Below, piece after piece: positions 42,975 through 51,845 of a DNA stretch of 64,000 nt (position 1 is the first letter of the stretch; each line of letters begins with the position of its first letter). The position numbers and the translations under genes were made by a program. Under the pieces are notes generated by a model. The model was not told where the DNA came from. It made no database searches and worked only from the letters and a program-made list of their open reading frames with translations. The DNA is from VAUL01 sp964603155. GTDB lineage: Bacteria; Desulfobacterota; Desulfuromonadia; Desulfuromonadales; BM103. Location: NCBI GenBank assembly GCA_964603155.1, contig CAZRTZ010000003.1:1-64000 (forward strand), read 5' to 3'.

Positions 42975-43790
42975 CTAACCCCAGAGGCTCTGCCACCAGT
43001 AAACAAAGATCTCACCGTACCAGCGTGCCACAGGATCGATCTTGTCGACGAAGAACAGGTAGATCAGTGCCGCCCCGGCGAGGAAAGGGCCGAAGGGGAT
43101 GGCCAGTTTGCGCCCGGCCCGCTTGATCAGCATCAGCGGCACACCGACCAGGGTCCCCATGATCGAGGCCAGGAAGATGATCGGCAGAATGGCCGGCGCG
43201 CCGAGAAAGGCGCCGAGCATGGCCAGCAGCTTGACGTCGCCGAGTCCCATCCCCTCCTGTTTGGTCAGCCACTCGTAGCCAAGGGCAATCGCCAGCAGGA
43301 TACCGCCGCCCAGGAGAATGCCGAGCAGCGACGACTGCCACGATACCCAGGGGAGCGCGAAGGTGCAGAGAAAACCGATCGGAATGCCGGGGAGACTGAT
43401 GACATCGGGGATGATCTGATGGTCGAGGTCGATCATGCTGATCGTCACCAGCGCCGCGACCAGCAGCCAGGCGACCGGCGTCGCCGGATGGAAGCCGAAG
43501 CGGTAAAAAAACAGGACGAACAGACCACCGGTCATGGCTTCGACCAGCGGGTAGCGGATCGAAAAGGGCTCGCTACAATAGGCGCAGCGCCCCTTGAGCA
43601 GGATCCAACTCAACACCGGCAGGTTGTGGTACCAGCGGATGGTGGTCAGGCAATGCGGGCAGCGGGAACGCGGGGCAACGACCGATTCCCCTTCGGGAAT
43701 GCGGTAGATGCAGACGTTGAGGAAGGAGCCGATGACCGCGCCGAGGAGAAAAGACGCTGAGAGCAGGTAGGCCAGTTGAGGATTAGTCAC
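42975..43790 (-). CDS. pilD: Prepilin peptidase / N-methyltransferase PilD
   Basis: Inner-membrane aspartyl protease that cleaves and methylates type IV pilins, 271 residues. The N-terminal domain has the zinc motif CPHC ... CAYC (about residues 44-72), needed for methylation in homologues. The catalytic aspartates lie in SMIDLDHQIIPD and GLGDVKLLA, and eight hydrophobic segments are visible. The start is GTG at 43790 with no good ribosome site, 14 bases after higA, so its translation and transcription may depend on the higBA unit. Confidence 0.95.
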   Translation of the reverse strand: MTNPQLAYLLSASFLLGAVIGSFLNVCIYRIPEGESVVAPRSRCPHCLTTIRWYHNLPVLSWILLKGRCAYCSEPFSIRYPLVEAMTGGLFVLFFYRFGFHPATPVAWLLVAALVTISMIDLDHQIIPDVISLPGIPIGFLCTFALPWVSWQSSLLGILLGGGILLAIALGYEWLTKQEGMGLGDVKLLAMLGAFLGAPAILPIIFLASIMGTLVGVPLMLIKRAGRKLAIPFGPFLAGAALIYLFFVDKIDPVARWYGEIFVYWWQSLWG

Positions 43791-43804
43791 GACTGTCTAT
43801 GGGA

Positions 43805-44095
43805 TCAGCAGGCCTTATCCAAATGCAGCGGCTCTACTTTGGGACGGGGCTTATGGATAACCTGCCAGAGATCCCATTTCATCTGATTGGCAAGCCAGGA
43901 TTCCGGTGTTGTACCGGTCAGCAAGCCAACTCGAATCGCCATCTCAGCCGTCATGGCGGTATGTCCGTTCAGCAGACGAGAAAGATGTGGGCGGGAAACG
44001 CCCAGCCTTGCCGCAATCTCCCCAATTGTCATTTCTTCCGGAAGAAACTCCCGTAAAACCTCTCCGGGATGCGCTGGATTATACATTCGTGCCAT
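43805..44095 (-). CDS. higA: HigA-type antitoxin
   Basis: A 96-residue XRE-family antitoxin: MYNPAHPGEVLREFL start, helix-turn-helix EIAARLGVSRPHLSRLLNG and the HigA-typical PESWLANQMKWDLWQV. It neutralises HigB and usually represses the operon. GGAG precedes the ATG. As in other higBA loci the toxin gene comes first, 12 bases upstream. Confidence 0.94.
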   Translation of the reverse strand: MARMYNPAHPGEVLREFLPEEMTIGEIAARLGVSRPHLSRLLNGHTAMTAEMAIRVGLLTGTTPESWLANQMKWDLWQVIHKPRPKVEPLHLDKAC

Positions 44096-44107
44096 GGTGT
44101 TGCTCCT

Positions 44108-44386
44108 TCAGTGATAATCCTGATAGTCAACCAATACTGCGTCCCCTCCCTCAAAGCGAAACGTCAAGCGCCAGTTGCCATTCACCGTAATCGCCCAGTG
44201 GCCATTCAGCTCTCCGGATAACGAGTGTAGGCGCCAGCCCGGAGCGTTCATGTCATGAGGGGATAACGCGTCATCGAGACGAGTCAATTGAACGCGAAGT
44301 CGAGAAGCGTGATGTGGCTGAATACCCGCCCTTGACCCGGTCTCGAAAAACCTTTGCAATCCCTTATGGCAAAAGCTCTTGATCAC
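44108..44386 (-). CDS. higB: HigB-type toxin (ribosome-dependent mRNA interferase)
   Basis: A 92-residue RelE-superfamily toxin starting at the GTG at 44386, which gives the family start MIKSFCHKGLQRFFETGSR (within the first 20 residues). GWRLHSLSGELNGHWAI and NWRLTFRFEGGDAVLVDYQDYH-like ending are characteristic of HigB. An upstream ATG at 44431 would add 15 residues not found in the family and would lie inside the promoter. The -10 box ends six bases before the GTG, implying a leaderless mRNA. Confidence 0.93.
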   Translation of the reverse strand: MIKSFCHKGLQRFFETGSRAGIQPHHASRLRVQLTRLDDALSPHDMNAPGWRLHSLSGELNGHWAITVNGNWRLTFRFEGGDAVLVDYQDYH

Positions 44387-44392
44387 GGGAGA

Positions 44393-44421
44393 ATTGTAGC
44401 CTGTAAACGAACAGATAACAA
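44393..44421 (-). promoter_or_regulatory. Sigma-70 promoter of higBA, implying a leaderless higB transcript
   Basis: Minus-strand TTGTTA, 17-base spacer, TACAAT. With six bases between the -10 box and the GTG, transcription should start at or next to the start codon. Confidence 0.6.
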
Positions 44422-44455
44422 GGGAAAGCACACGGGAAGCAAACGAGCGAGCAAG

Positions 44456-45358
44456 TTACCCCTTCGGCTCACCCAAGTTCAGAACATACTCCTGGCGGTC
44501 TTCGCCGCCTTCGGGATCGCGCACCAGGATTTTAACCTCGTATTTACCGGCTTTCACCCCGGTCAGCGGCCAGGTGATCTTGCCGCCCTTGGTGATACTC
44601 ATCCCCTGGGGTGGTTTTTCGAGGGAGAAGGTGAGCCGGTCGTTGTCGGGATCTTTGACTTTGACCTGGTAGGAATACTCAAGGGCCTCGAAACTGGCCG
44701 GCGGTTTCGAGACAATCTTCGGCGGCGCGCCGGGAACCGGCATGGCGTAGCTGCGATAGACCGGGCCTTCGGCAGTACCATCGAACGGGGTGATCAGCAC
44801 TTGCACCCGGTCGCCGCGCCGGTTGCGGTCAGCCGGAAGGACCGAATCGGTCAGCAGGGGATCGGCCTCGTCGTTGATCAGCCACTGGTAGCGGAATTCG
44901 ACCGAATCACCATCGGCATCCTCGGCGACCGGGGTCACCTCGACTTTCAAGCCGCTGCGCCAGTCCTTGGGAGTCGCCGAAATGCCGACCACCTTCGGAG
45001 GGGTGTTGGCGATGGTCACACTGGCCGTCCCTCCTACATCGGCCGTGCCGACCGTAACGGTTACCTGATCGCCACGCTTGTAGACACCGCAAAGTTTGCC
45101 GGGTTCATCCGCCACGACCGGTTGCCCATTAACACTCCAAGCGATGCGGCCGCTCCCGGGTTGCCCCTTGATCATCACCTGCAGGCAATCGATAGCCGCA
45201 GGATTCTGGGGGAGCAGAGAGACAAAAACCCTGGCTGACGCAACAGCGGAAGTGGATGCCGGGGGAGAGGGAGCCGTCGATGACGGCGCAGAGGGCTTTT
45301 CCCCGCAGGCCGCAAGTAAAACCAACAGCGGCAAAAGAAGATGGAGACGCATCACCAT
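44456..45358 (-). CDS. Lipoprotein with Ig/cadherin-like domains, next to pilY1
   Basis: A 300-residue exported lipoprotein of unknown function. The ATG at 45358 has GGAGG five bases upstream; LLVLLAAC is the lipobox (Cys about residue 18), followed by a Ser/Pro/Ala-rich linker. The rest has beta-rich domains of Ig or cadherin type: ANTPPKVVGISATP, VAEDADGDSVEFRYQWLIND and DPDNDRLTFSLEKPPQGMS are repeats of the form seen in surface adhesins, with Asp-rich calcium-type loops. It follows the pilY1 terminator on the same strand and precedes higB. A part in pilus tip or surface adhesion is suggested only by location. Confidence 0.72.
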   Translation of the reverse strand: MVMRLHLLLPLLVLLAACGEKPSAPSSTAPSPPASTSAVASARVFVSLLPQNPAAIDCLQVMIKGQPGSGRIAWSVNGQPVVADEPGKLCGVYKRGDQVTVTVGTADVGGTASVTIANTPPKVVGISATPKDWRSGLKVEVTPVAEDADGDSVEFRYQWLINDEADPLLTDSVLPADRNRRGDRVQVLITPFDGTAEGPVYRSYAMPVPGAPPKIVSKPPASFEALEYSYQVKVKDPDNDRLTFSLEKPPQGMSITKGGKITWPLTGVKAGKYEVKILVRDPEGGEDRQEYVLNLGEPKG

Positions 45359-45391
45359 AAAAACCTCCAGGATCATCACACAGGAATAAAA

Positions 45392-45427
45392 CCGACCCGG
45401 TTGGAAGTATTGTACCAACCGGGTCGG
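45392..45427 (-). terminator. Terminator of the pilVWXY1 operon
   Basis: Perfect 13-bp stem (CCGACCCGGTTGG / CCAACCGGGTCGG), a 10-base loop and TTTTATT on the minus strand, 25 bases beyond the pilY1 stop. Confidence 0.88.
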
Positions 45428-45451
45428 CAAACGTCACATAATTTTAAGTGA

Positions 45452-48400
45452 TCAGTTGTTCCACTGCATCCAGTAGACCGGCGTGATCAGTTTGACATCC
45501 GGCGCCGCATAGGTACCGACGCGGTTACTGGCACTGATCATCATGGTCACCTTGCCGCTGGCATCCATCAAGGTCACGATCCCGGACGGGATCCCCTCGC
45601 CGAGGACACGGACCCGATCGGCCTTCATAAGGATCGCGCCGTCCTTGAGCGCCCGTTCATTCCCTGACGGGGCCGACTGGGTGTTGTCGGCCACGTAGTT
45701 ATAAACCGCTTCACCCGTGCGGAAATCCAGGTGGTAAAGCCGGGAGGTACCGAGATTGCCGACCTCGCAGTTGCTCTGGCCGCTGGTGAGCGGAGCGTAG
45801 GTGGTGTAGAACGCCTGTCCGAAGAAGATCACCGGCGGGGCCAGCATCTTCTCGCCAGGATTTTCCAGGCGAATGTACCAGCCGTAGTTGCTATCGGCAT
45901 ACAGGGCATTGAACACGTTGTTGATCGCCGTACTGTCGGAACTCTCCTGCAGGGTGTTATCCGTCACATCAATCAGATTGCTTTCCGTTTTCACCCCCAT
46001 GCCGTCGGCCGGATTGGCCAGACCCTGGCCGCGATCGAAGAGCATGTACATCCGATCGTGGGAGGCCAGGTTCAACGGGTGTTCACGATCCCCGGTCCCG
46101 AAGTAGAGCATGGCATGACTGCCGTTGCGCGCCACAGACGGCCGGTAGAAGATCTTGTGCCCATTGGTCGAATCCGACCCGGGATTGCTGCGGAAGATCA
46201 CATCGCCGGTCCAATTCGCCTTCACCCCCTGCCGTACACCGGCAACCGTGGTCAGCGGCAGGTTGAAGCGCCACATCTGGCCGCCGGTATCCCCAACATA
46301 AATGCGATCGGCATAGCCGTCGTCATCCCAGTCGAGCACCGCCAGATCGGACGGGATGGAGAAGGTCAGGTTGGAATTGGTGGCGATGTTCGAGGCGTTG
46401 GTCGTGGTCGTACTCTCCCCATAGACATAGGCCCAGACCAGGTTCCCCGACTGTGAAAAACTCGGTACGTATTTCAGATTGGCATCTTTGGACAGGGAGG
46501 CGATTTCGATCGCATACAAGCCCCGCCCCTTCGGATTGAGTTGTGAACCGCCGGTGGCCGAGGTCACCCCGGCATTGCTCACCCCCGGGTCACCATCGTT
46601 GGTCGCCACGGTGGTGTCGGTGTTGGTAATCGGGTTGACCGGACTGGACACCGTCGACACCGGGAAATTCTGGGTATTCCCCCAGCGCCGGTCCTCGTTG
46701 TTGTCGTAACCGGCACCGACGAACATGACCACCTTGTCGGTGGTGCCGTCCTTGACCTTGGCCAGGCGCGGCTGACTCCAGGTTTCACCAAGTTCGGAAA
46801 AGGTTCTCTGCCACATCCCTTTCGGGTTGAGCGGGTCGGTCACATCCAGTGCGTAATAGGCGCCGCGGGGGTCATTCGGTGTCAGATAGGCATTGCCACC
46901 GCCCCGGCGCAGACCAAAGAGTAAAACAACCTTGTCGCCGTTGTCAGGCTCGATATTACCGTCGCCGTCGTAGTCGTGGATATAGAGTGAAGGGGGGGCA
47001 TCGACAAAGTATTCGTGTCCCTGCTGCGGATAATATCTGAGGTCATCGAGCAGCAGCGGCGGGATGAAGGCCCAGACCTCTTCGCCGTCGCAGTCGCGGA
47101 AGGCGTGCATCATGCCATCGTTGGCACCGACGAATATAAACGTCGTATTGTAACTGGAATTGGGAGGGGGCTGTCCGGTAGTGTGCGTTGGAATCGGCAG
47201 GGAGGTGCTCCCCGATGCGTAACAAGTCCCTTCCACATTGTCGGAGTACTTGGTGTAATTGAAAACCAGCGGTTTGGAGTGCAGGATATCACCCAGAATC
47301 CACTCGCGCTTCGCTGTTGTCGGATAAACCGGGCCGAGTGAATTGTACCCGTGCAGGTAATCGATCAGTCGGTCACGTGCCGCGTCATCCGCCACCCCCA
47401 GGGTTGCCGGGGTGATGCAGTTGCTGCCGCCGCAACTGGTATTGGCGGTGCTGAAGGCATTCTGGCTGGCCATCAGGTCGGGTTCGCCAGTCGTTACCGC
47501 GCTGTTCGAGGAACTGAGGAACGTGATGATCTTACGGGGGTTGGTAGAAAAATCACGAGCCAACAACGTCCCGCCGATGCCGCCGGCGTCGACGATGCCG
47601 CCGTCGCCGCCATCCGGATCGGGTGAAGCGTAACCCGTATCACCCGGACTCAGGTTCGGATTATAGCTTGGTGAAACCACGTTGCGCAGACGCGGGTCCT
47701 CGGCACTGAGAATCTTCTCGACACCAGCGAACGTCGCGGTTCCCCAGTAGGACTGGGAATAGATGAAGTCACCGGCCGTATTGGTCGCGCGGTGGCCGTG
47801 AACATCCAGGAGTTCGTTGCCGGAGCTGACCTTGTACTTCTTGAGGTTGCCGCGCCACGGCGCGTTGCTTTGTGGCTTGAACAGGCCAAGGTAAACCCGG
47901 TTACTGCTGATGGTGCGGTTGGTAGAACTGGCCGGGACAACCGGCGCGACGAAAGCGGTGTTCGACTCGCTGACAATGTTGACGATAATCTCCTGAAGAG
48001 CCTTGGCCAGCTGTTCGGTATTGAACACATTATAGAAAGCGCCCCCCCCGTTGGTCGCTGTCCTGCGCATGAGGATGTCATCGTTCTGGAAGGCCAAGAC
48101 TACGTGGGTGGTGATGCCGGGATTGTTCGGACCGTTGGGGACGCCGTTGACCGTCGCCTCGTGCTTCAGGAAATAGGCGACGTCGTCGATCCAGTGGGTG
48201 CCGAGACCGTAATCCTCCGAGTCGGTCTCATAGCCATCGCCGTCCCAGTCACCGATATCAGGCGTGTTGGTGTCCTGGTTGGGGAGCCCGTTGGTCAGGA
48301 AGATGATGTGGTTATAACCGCAAGGGTTGGGTTTGGCGACTTGGGCGTTGATGTTGATATCTTGTTTACTGAGAATCGCCCCGTTGGTGTCGATATAACT

Positions 48401-49609
48401 CGCCCGCAGATAATAACCGGCATCGTAGAGCGCTTCAGACTGCGGACGTTGCGGCCCCGCAGCAATAACATCCGGGCAATCCCAGTCCTCAGTCCCGTCT
48501 GGTCGGGTTCGGGAGGAGCAGGTGTCCATTTCGGGGAGAGCGGCGATAAGTGAACTGGGATCAGAGCCATAGGCCCTGAGTTCCGCCCCGAGGACGGCCC
48601 CCTGATTCTGAGGATTGTAGGTTACAAAGCCGAAATTAACCGACGGGCTGGCCCCGTTGATGGCCGGCGCCAAAGCATCGTAAAACGCCTGACGCACCGT
48701 GTCCAAAGTCAGTTCGGCGGCACCGGTCTTGTACCCTTCGACGCCCAAGCGCCAGCCGTCCTGACCGGTGAAGCCAGAGACCAAGGCACCGGTACCATTG
48801 ATCTCGTGGGTGGGGGTGAGCGTGTCGTCCACCGCCCAGTACATGGTCCAGTCGAGCCGATTGGCGCCGCTGCCTTCGCTCCCCACTCCCGGTTCCATGT
48901 AGGCCAGAGAAGGGCCGACCACGTTTTGAATCAGCCGGTAATTATGGGTGACCGAGACGACCTGGTCGACCCACTTGCTACCCACCCGAACGCGTCTTGT
49001 CTCGGTATGAGTATGCTGGATAACCAAGTTATCCTCCGTTGGCGGCGCAACAGTCTCTTGATAGTTCAGATAGTGGCCGGTGGCATAGGCCTGCCCGTTC
49101 GAGGCGGTCGCGCAGGCACCGGGGGTTCCCTGCCCGCCACCGCCGGCGAGATTGGGAGCCTTTTCCGATCCGCCCCCGGAGTAGGTACCGAAGTCTCTAA
49201 GAATCTCCCGGACATTGACTGTCATGGTCACCATCTGGCCGCTTCCCGGAGGGTTTTCCTCCTGGTAGGTGGCGACACAGGTGACACCGTCCACGCGCAC
49301 CGGGCTGTTACCACCGAGTTCCAAACGGGGGTCGAACAAGCCGTCCTGTCCGGTGTAATAAATCAGGTCATTATTATAGCGGCCGGAGTAACTGGCTCCG
49401 GTATCGTAGCGGTCGCCGGCCGCCTTGGACAGGGTCGAGCGACTGGTGTCGATGACAATGAGCACGTTCGGCGCGGGACGCTGGTTGGGAACGCCGACGT
49501 AGATCCCCGAGTCGCCGAGGTAATCGTCCGGAGGGAGGGCCAGAGCGGGGGCGCTACAGATACCGAGCAACAGCGCGGCTACGCTCAACAGTGAAATGAT
49601 TCGGGACAT
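45452..49609 (-). CDS. pilY1: Type IV pilus tip adhesin / assembly factor PilY1
   Basis: Large pilus-associated protein of 1385 residues. A signal peptide (to about residue 25) is followed by a von Willebrand A-like domain with the MIDAS motif VIDTSRSTLS (about 53-62). The C-terminal half is a PilY1 beta-propeller. Asp-rich calcium loops appear at DWDGDGYETDSED (about 451), DYDGDGNIEPDNGD (about 875) and DWDDDGYADRIYVGDTGGQM (about 1091); the last is the conserved PilY1 calcium site. It starts 3 bases after pilX with a GGAGG site. Expected roles are adhesion, retraction control and surface sensing. Confidence 0.93.
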   Translation of the reverse strand: MSRIISLLSVAALLLGICSAPALALPPDDYLGDSGIYVGVPNQRPAPNVLIVIDTSRSTLSKAAGDRYDTGASYSGRYNNDLIYYTGQDGLFDPRLELGGNSPVRVDGVTCVATYQEENPPGSGQMVTMTVNVREILRDFGTYSGGGSEKAPNLAGGGGQGTPGACATASNGQAYATGHYLNYQETVAPPTEDNLVIQHTHTETRRVRVGSKWVDQVVSVTHNYRLIQNVVGPSLAYMEPGVGSEGSGANRLDWTMYWAVDDTLTPTHEINGTGALVSGFTGQDGWRLGVEGYKTGAAELTLDTVRQAFYDALAPAINGASPSVNFGFVTYNPQNQGAVLGAELRAYGSDPSSLIAALPEMDTCSSRTRPDGTEDWDCPDVIAAGPQRPQSEALYDAGYYLRASYIDTNGAILSKQDININAQVAKPNPCGYNHIIFLTNGLPNQDTNTPDIGDWDGDGYETDSEDYGLGTHWIDDVAYFLKHEATVNGVPNGPNNPGITTHVVLAFQNDDILMRRTATNGGGAFYNVFNTEQLAKALQEIIVNIVSESNTAFVAPVVPASSTNRTISSNRVYLGLFKPQSNAPWRGNLKKYKVSSGNELLDVHGHRATNTAGDFIYSQSYWGTATFAGVEKILSAEDPRLRNVVSPSYNPNLSPGDTGYASPDPDGGDGGIVDAGGIGGTLLARDFSTNPRKIITFLSSSNSAVTTGEPDLMASQNAFSTANTSCGGSNCITPATLGVADDAARDRLIDYLHGYNSLGPVYPTTAKREWILGDILHSKPLVFNYTKYSDNVEGTCYASGSTSLPIPTHTTGQPPPNSSYNTTFIFVGANDGMMHAFRDCDGEEVWAFIPPLLLDDLRYYPQQGHEYFVDAPPSLYIHDYDGDGNIEPDNGDKVVLLFGLRRGGGNAYLTPNDPRGAYYALDVTDPLNPKGMWQRTFSELGETWSQPRLAKVKDGTTDKVVMFVGAGYDNNEDRRWGNTQNFPVSTVSSPVNPITNTDTTVATNDGDPGVSNAGVTSATGGSQLNPKGRGLYAIEIASLSKDANLKYVPSFSQSGNLVWAYVYGESTTTTNASNIATNSNLTFSIPSDLAVLDWDDDGYADRIYVGDTGGQMWRFNLPLTTVAGVRQGVKANWTGDVIFRSNPGSDSTNGHKIFYRPSVARNGSHAMLYFGTGDREHPLNLASHDRMYMLFDRGQGLANPADGMGVKTESNLIDVTDNTLQESSDSTAINNVFNALYADSNYGWYIRLENPGEKMLAPPVIFFGQAFYTTYAPLTSGQSNCEVGNLGTSRLYHLDFRTGEAVYNYVADNTQSAPSGNERALKDGAILMKADRVRVLGEGIPSGIVTLMDASGKVTMMISASNRVGTYAAPDVKLITPVYWMQWNN

Positions 49610-49612
49610 GGC

Positions 49613-50215
49613 TCAACCTCCCCCGGACGTGCGGAAAATGGTGTCGTCATCCAGCTTGAACAGGCGAACGATACTGGCATTGACGTGGGTGACGGTAACG
49701 GTCTTGTTGGCAACCTTAGCCAGGTAACTGGCCTTGGGATTCTTGTCGGTGGCGTTGGTATAGGTCGGCGAGGGAGTCCCCACCTTGACCTGTACCTGAT
49801 AGTAGTTGGCGGCGAAATCGCTGCCGAACATCCCCGCGGCGCCGGCCGGCATTTCTCCGGGGCCCAAATCGGTGACTGTCCCTTCGATGATCCCGGCGTT
49901 GTTATTGTTGATCAGGGTACGCCAAGGGACGTTGGTGGCGGTGACATTCGCCGGATCATGCAACTCGAGAGTGGCCGAGCCAGGGGACATGCCGGCCAGT
50001 TGGATGATCAGATCGCGGTTCAGGGCGTATTCGACGGCGCGGTCAGCAACATTGAAGGCACGCTTCTCGGGAACCACCTTGCCGGCACTCACCATCCCCT
50101 CGTTGGCATAGCGGATGACCACCGCACCGATGATACTGAGAATCCCCAGAAAGGCGATGGCCAGGATCAGCGCCATCCCCCGTTCTCCCCGTCGCGTTTG
50201 TCTGCGATTACACAT
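49613..50215 (-). CDS. pilX: Minor pilin PilX
   Basis: A 200-residue minor pilin. The leader RRQTRRGERG ends in Gly before MALILAIAFLGILSIIG, the hydrophobic helix. Residue +5 is Ile instead of Glu, as is usual for PilX-type proteins. Position between pilW and pilY1 supports the call. A GAGGG site precedes the ATG. Confidence 0.85.
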   Translation of the reverse strand: MCNRRQTRRGERGMALILAIAFLGILSIIGAVVIRYANEGMVSAGKVVPEKRAFNVADRAVEYALNRDLIIQLAGMSPGSATLELHDPANVTATNVPWRTLINNNNAGIIEGTVTDLGPGEMPAGAAGMFGSDFAANYYQVQVKVGTPSPTYTNATDKNPKASYLAKVANKTVTVTHVNASIVRLFKLDDDTIFRTSGGG

Positions 50216-50230
50216 AAGGCTGCCCTCGTC

Positions 50231-51169
50231 TCAGAAGCTGTTGCGCAGATTCACCGAAGTGGTAAGGGTTCGAGTCTTTTGACCCAACTCTGCCTCACCG
50301 GCTTTCATCGCTGCAATCACCCCAGTCGCAGTAATATCGACCCGTTTGACCACGCCACCAGTCGATTTGCCGTAGGCAAAATTGATCGACGTCACACCTC
50401 TAGCCAAATTTTGTGTGACACCGTTAACTATTCGCTCGAGAGTCCCATTGTTGACCCGATAGCGAATTGTGTGCATCGGCAATCCCGTGGCTCCGACGAT
50501 CACCAATCCATTCGACGTTGAGGAGTCAAGCACTGTATTATTGATAACGAAGGTCTTGGTCGCACTGTTGCAGTTACTCAAGGTATTCGCCGCTGCGGGC
50601 GTCATTTCGCAGGCATCACTGGCACAGCCCAATTCTCGCATCGAAACCGGATTAAAAACTCGCACGGACGCCACCTTGACGGTGTTGCCGCTGCAGAAGT
50701 TGTTGAACATATCCTGATGGGAAGGGGTGATGGTCCAGTTCCCACTAGATCCGGCGACCCCGTCGATCACCGCGAAAGCATTGCCGGAAACCCGGGTGCG
50801 GATGGTCAGGTCGTTAGTATCCTCGGTAATGTCGTCCCCCTGCCAGAAAATCGGCCCCGCAGCCATGTTGTCGGTAGCGGTATCCCCCTTCCAGTAAGAC
50901 GGACACGCGGCATTGGTAACAACCGGATCAAAGGCCGGATCGACCAGAAAACCGGCCATTAACAGATCCTTGGTCATTACATTCAAGGCCAGATTCAAAT
51001 TTGACTGCACATCGGTGGCATTCGACTGCATCTTCATCGACTGTTGGGTCGGGATGATGAAACTCATGATCGCCAGCATGACGACACTGAGGATCGCCAT
51101 GACGACAATCGCTTCGATCAGGGTAAAGCCCCGGTTACCGGCATAGCGCATGGAAATTTTCCGGCCCAT
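50231..51169 (-). CDS. pilW: Minor pilin PilW
   Basis: A 312-residue minor pilin with a class III signal, NRG followed by FTLIEAIVVMAILSVV, with Glu at +5 of the mature protein. The C-terminal domain has several cysteines (GCASDACEM) likely to form disulphides in the periplasm. It starts 8 bases after pilV. PilD should process it. Confidence 0.88.
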   Translation of the reverse strand: MGRKISMRYAGNRGFTLIEAIVVMAILSVVMLAIMSFIIPTQQSMKMQSNATDVQSNLNLALNVMTKDLLMAGFLVDPAFDPVVTNAACPSYWKGDTATDNMAAGPIFWQGDDITEDTNDLTIRTRVSGNAFAVIDGVAGSSGNWTITPSHQDMFNNFCSGNTVKVASVRVFNPVSMRELGCASDACEMTPAAANTLSNCNSATKTFVINNTVLDSSTSNGLVIVGATGLPMHTIRYRVNNGTLERIVNGVTQNLARGVTSINFAYGKSTGGVVKRVDITATGVIAAMKAGEAELGQKTRTLTTSVNLRNSF

Positions 51170-51177
51170 GTCCCCCC

Positions 51178-51606
51178 CTAGAAAGTACGCTTCAGCGTCG
51201 CCATGTCGACCAGACGCTGCCGTTGACCCAAAACGTTCATGACCGCCCCGGCACTGGCAACATGGACCGTAATCTGTGAAAGTCCTTCCACCCCGCCATG
51301 GTCGGTCGTGACATCGTAAGTGACGTTATAAGTGCCGGCACCGGCAATCGTATACGGACTTCCCGTCCAGACCGTCCCATTAGAGGGAGACGTAAAACGC
51401 ACATCGTCGGAATTGGCCATGGAAATTTCTTCGATGATTTTCTGTGCCAGTTGGTTCGCCACCATAATGGAATCCCCTTGGGCATTGGATTTCATCGCGC
51501 TGATCTGCACCTCGGCCAGACCAAGCAGACCGATTGCCAGAATCACTATCGCAACCAGTAACTCAACCAGCGAAAAACCTGCCTGGCCATCCGGTTTCTC
51601 AATCAT
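51178..51606 (-). CDS. pilV: Minor pilin PilV
   Basis: A 142-residue minor pilin starting at the ATG at 51606, five bases after GGAGG. Leader MIEKPDGQAG, then FSLVELLVAIVILAIGLLGL with Glu at +5. The frame stays open to 51849 but that part contains promoter and repeat sequence and is rejected. First gene of pilV-W-X-Y1; a strong sigma-54 promoter candidate precedes it, agreeing with PilS/PilR-type control known for pilins. Confidence 0.9.
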   Translation of the reverse strand: MIEKPDGQAGFSLVELLVAIVILAIGLLGLAEVQISAMKSNAQGDSIMVANQLAQKIIEEISMANSDDVRFTSPSNGTVWTGSPYTIAGAGTYNVTYDVTTDHGGVEGLSQITVHVASAGAVMNVLGQRQRLVDMATLKRTF

Positions 51607-51643
51607 TTTTTCCTCCATAAGGGCTGCAGCATGTCGGGAATGG

Positions 51644-51660
51644 AGCAATTTCCGCACCAG
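51644..51660 (-). promoter_or_regulatory. Sigma-54 promoter of pilVWXY1
   Basis: Minus-strand CTGGTGCG, AAA-containing spacer, TTGCT: the invariant GG and GC are ten bases apart as required. Predicted start near 51634 leaves a 28-base leader containing the GGAGG of pilV. Confidence 0.65.
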
Positions 51661-51767
51661 AATGAATCCTGTCAAATTTAGCGCTAACTCGCTTAATTTC
51701 AATGGGTCAATAGTTAGCAATACGCGTTTTTTAGATAGCAGATGTGCAAGAGTTGCGTGGGGGAGAG

Positions 51768-51809
51768 TCCGTGACGGAGAAACCGTGATCCGTGATCCGT
51801 GATGCGGAG
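51768..51809. repeat. Heptamer array between pilV and mazF (CCGTGAT type)
   Basis: On the plus strand in-phase units TCCGTGA, CGGAGAA, ACCGTGA, TCCGTGA, TCCGTGA, TGCGGAG, including a perfect (CCGTGAT)3 at 51783-51803. The same family recurs in the same orientation on the other side of mazEF. Confidence 0.75.
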
Positions 51810-51845
51810 AAGGTATGGGGAGCGAAGGACGAGGGGGAGCGTGGC

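Noticed and set aside
42768..43126. Small open frames in the pilD-XRE spacer
   Set aside because: They consist of heptamer-array or AT-rich sequence, lack ribosome sites and resemble nothing known.
49613..50215. PilX judged defective because Glu +5 is missing
   Set aside because: PilX-type minor pilins normally lack this glutamate, so it is not an anomaly.
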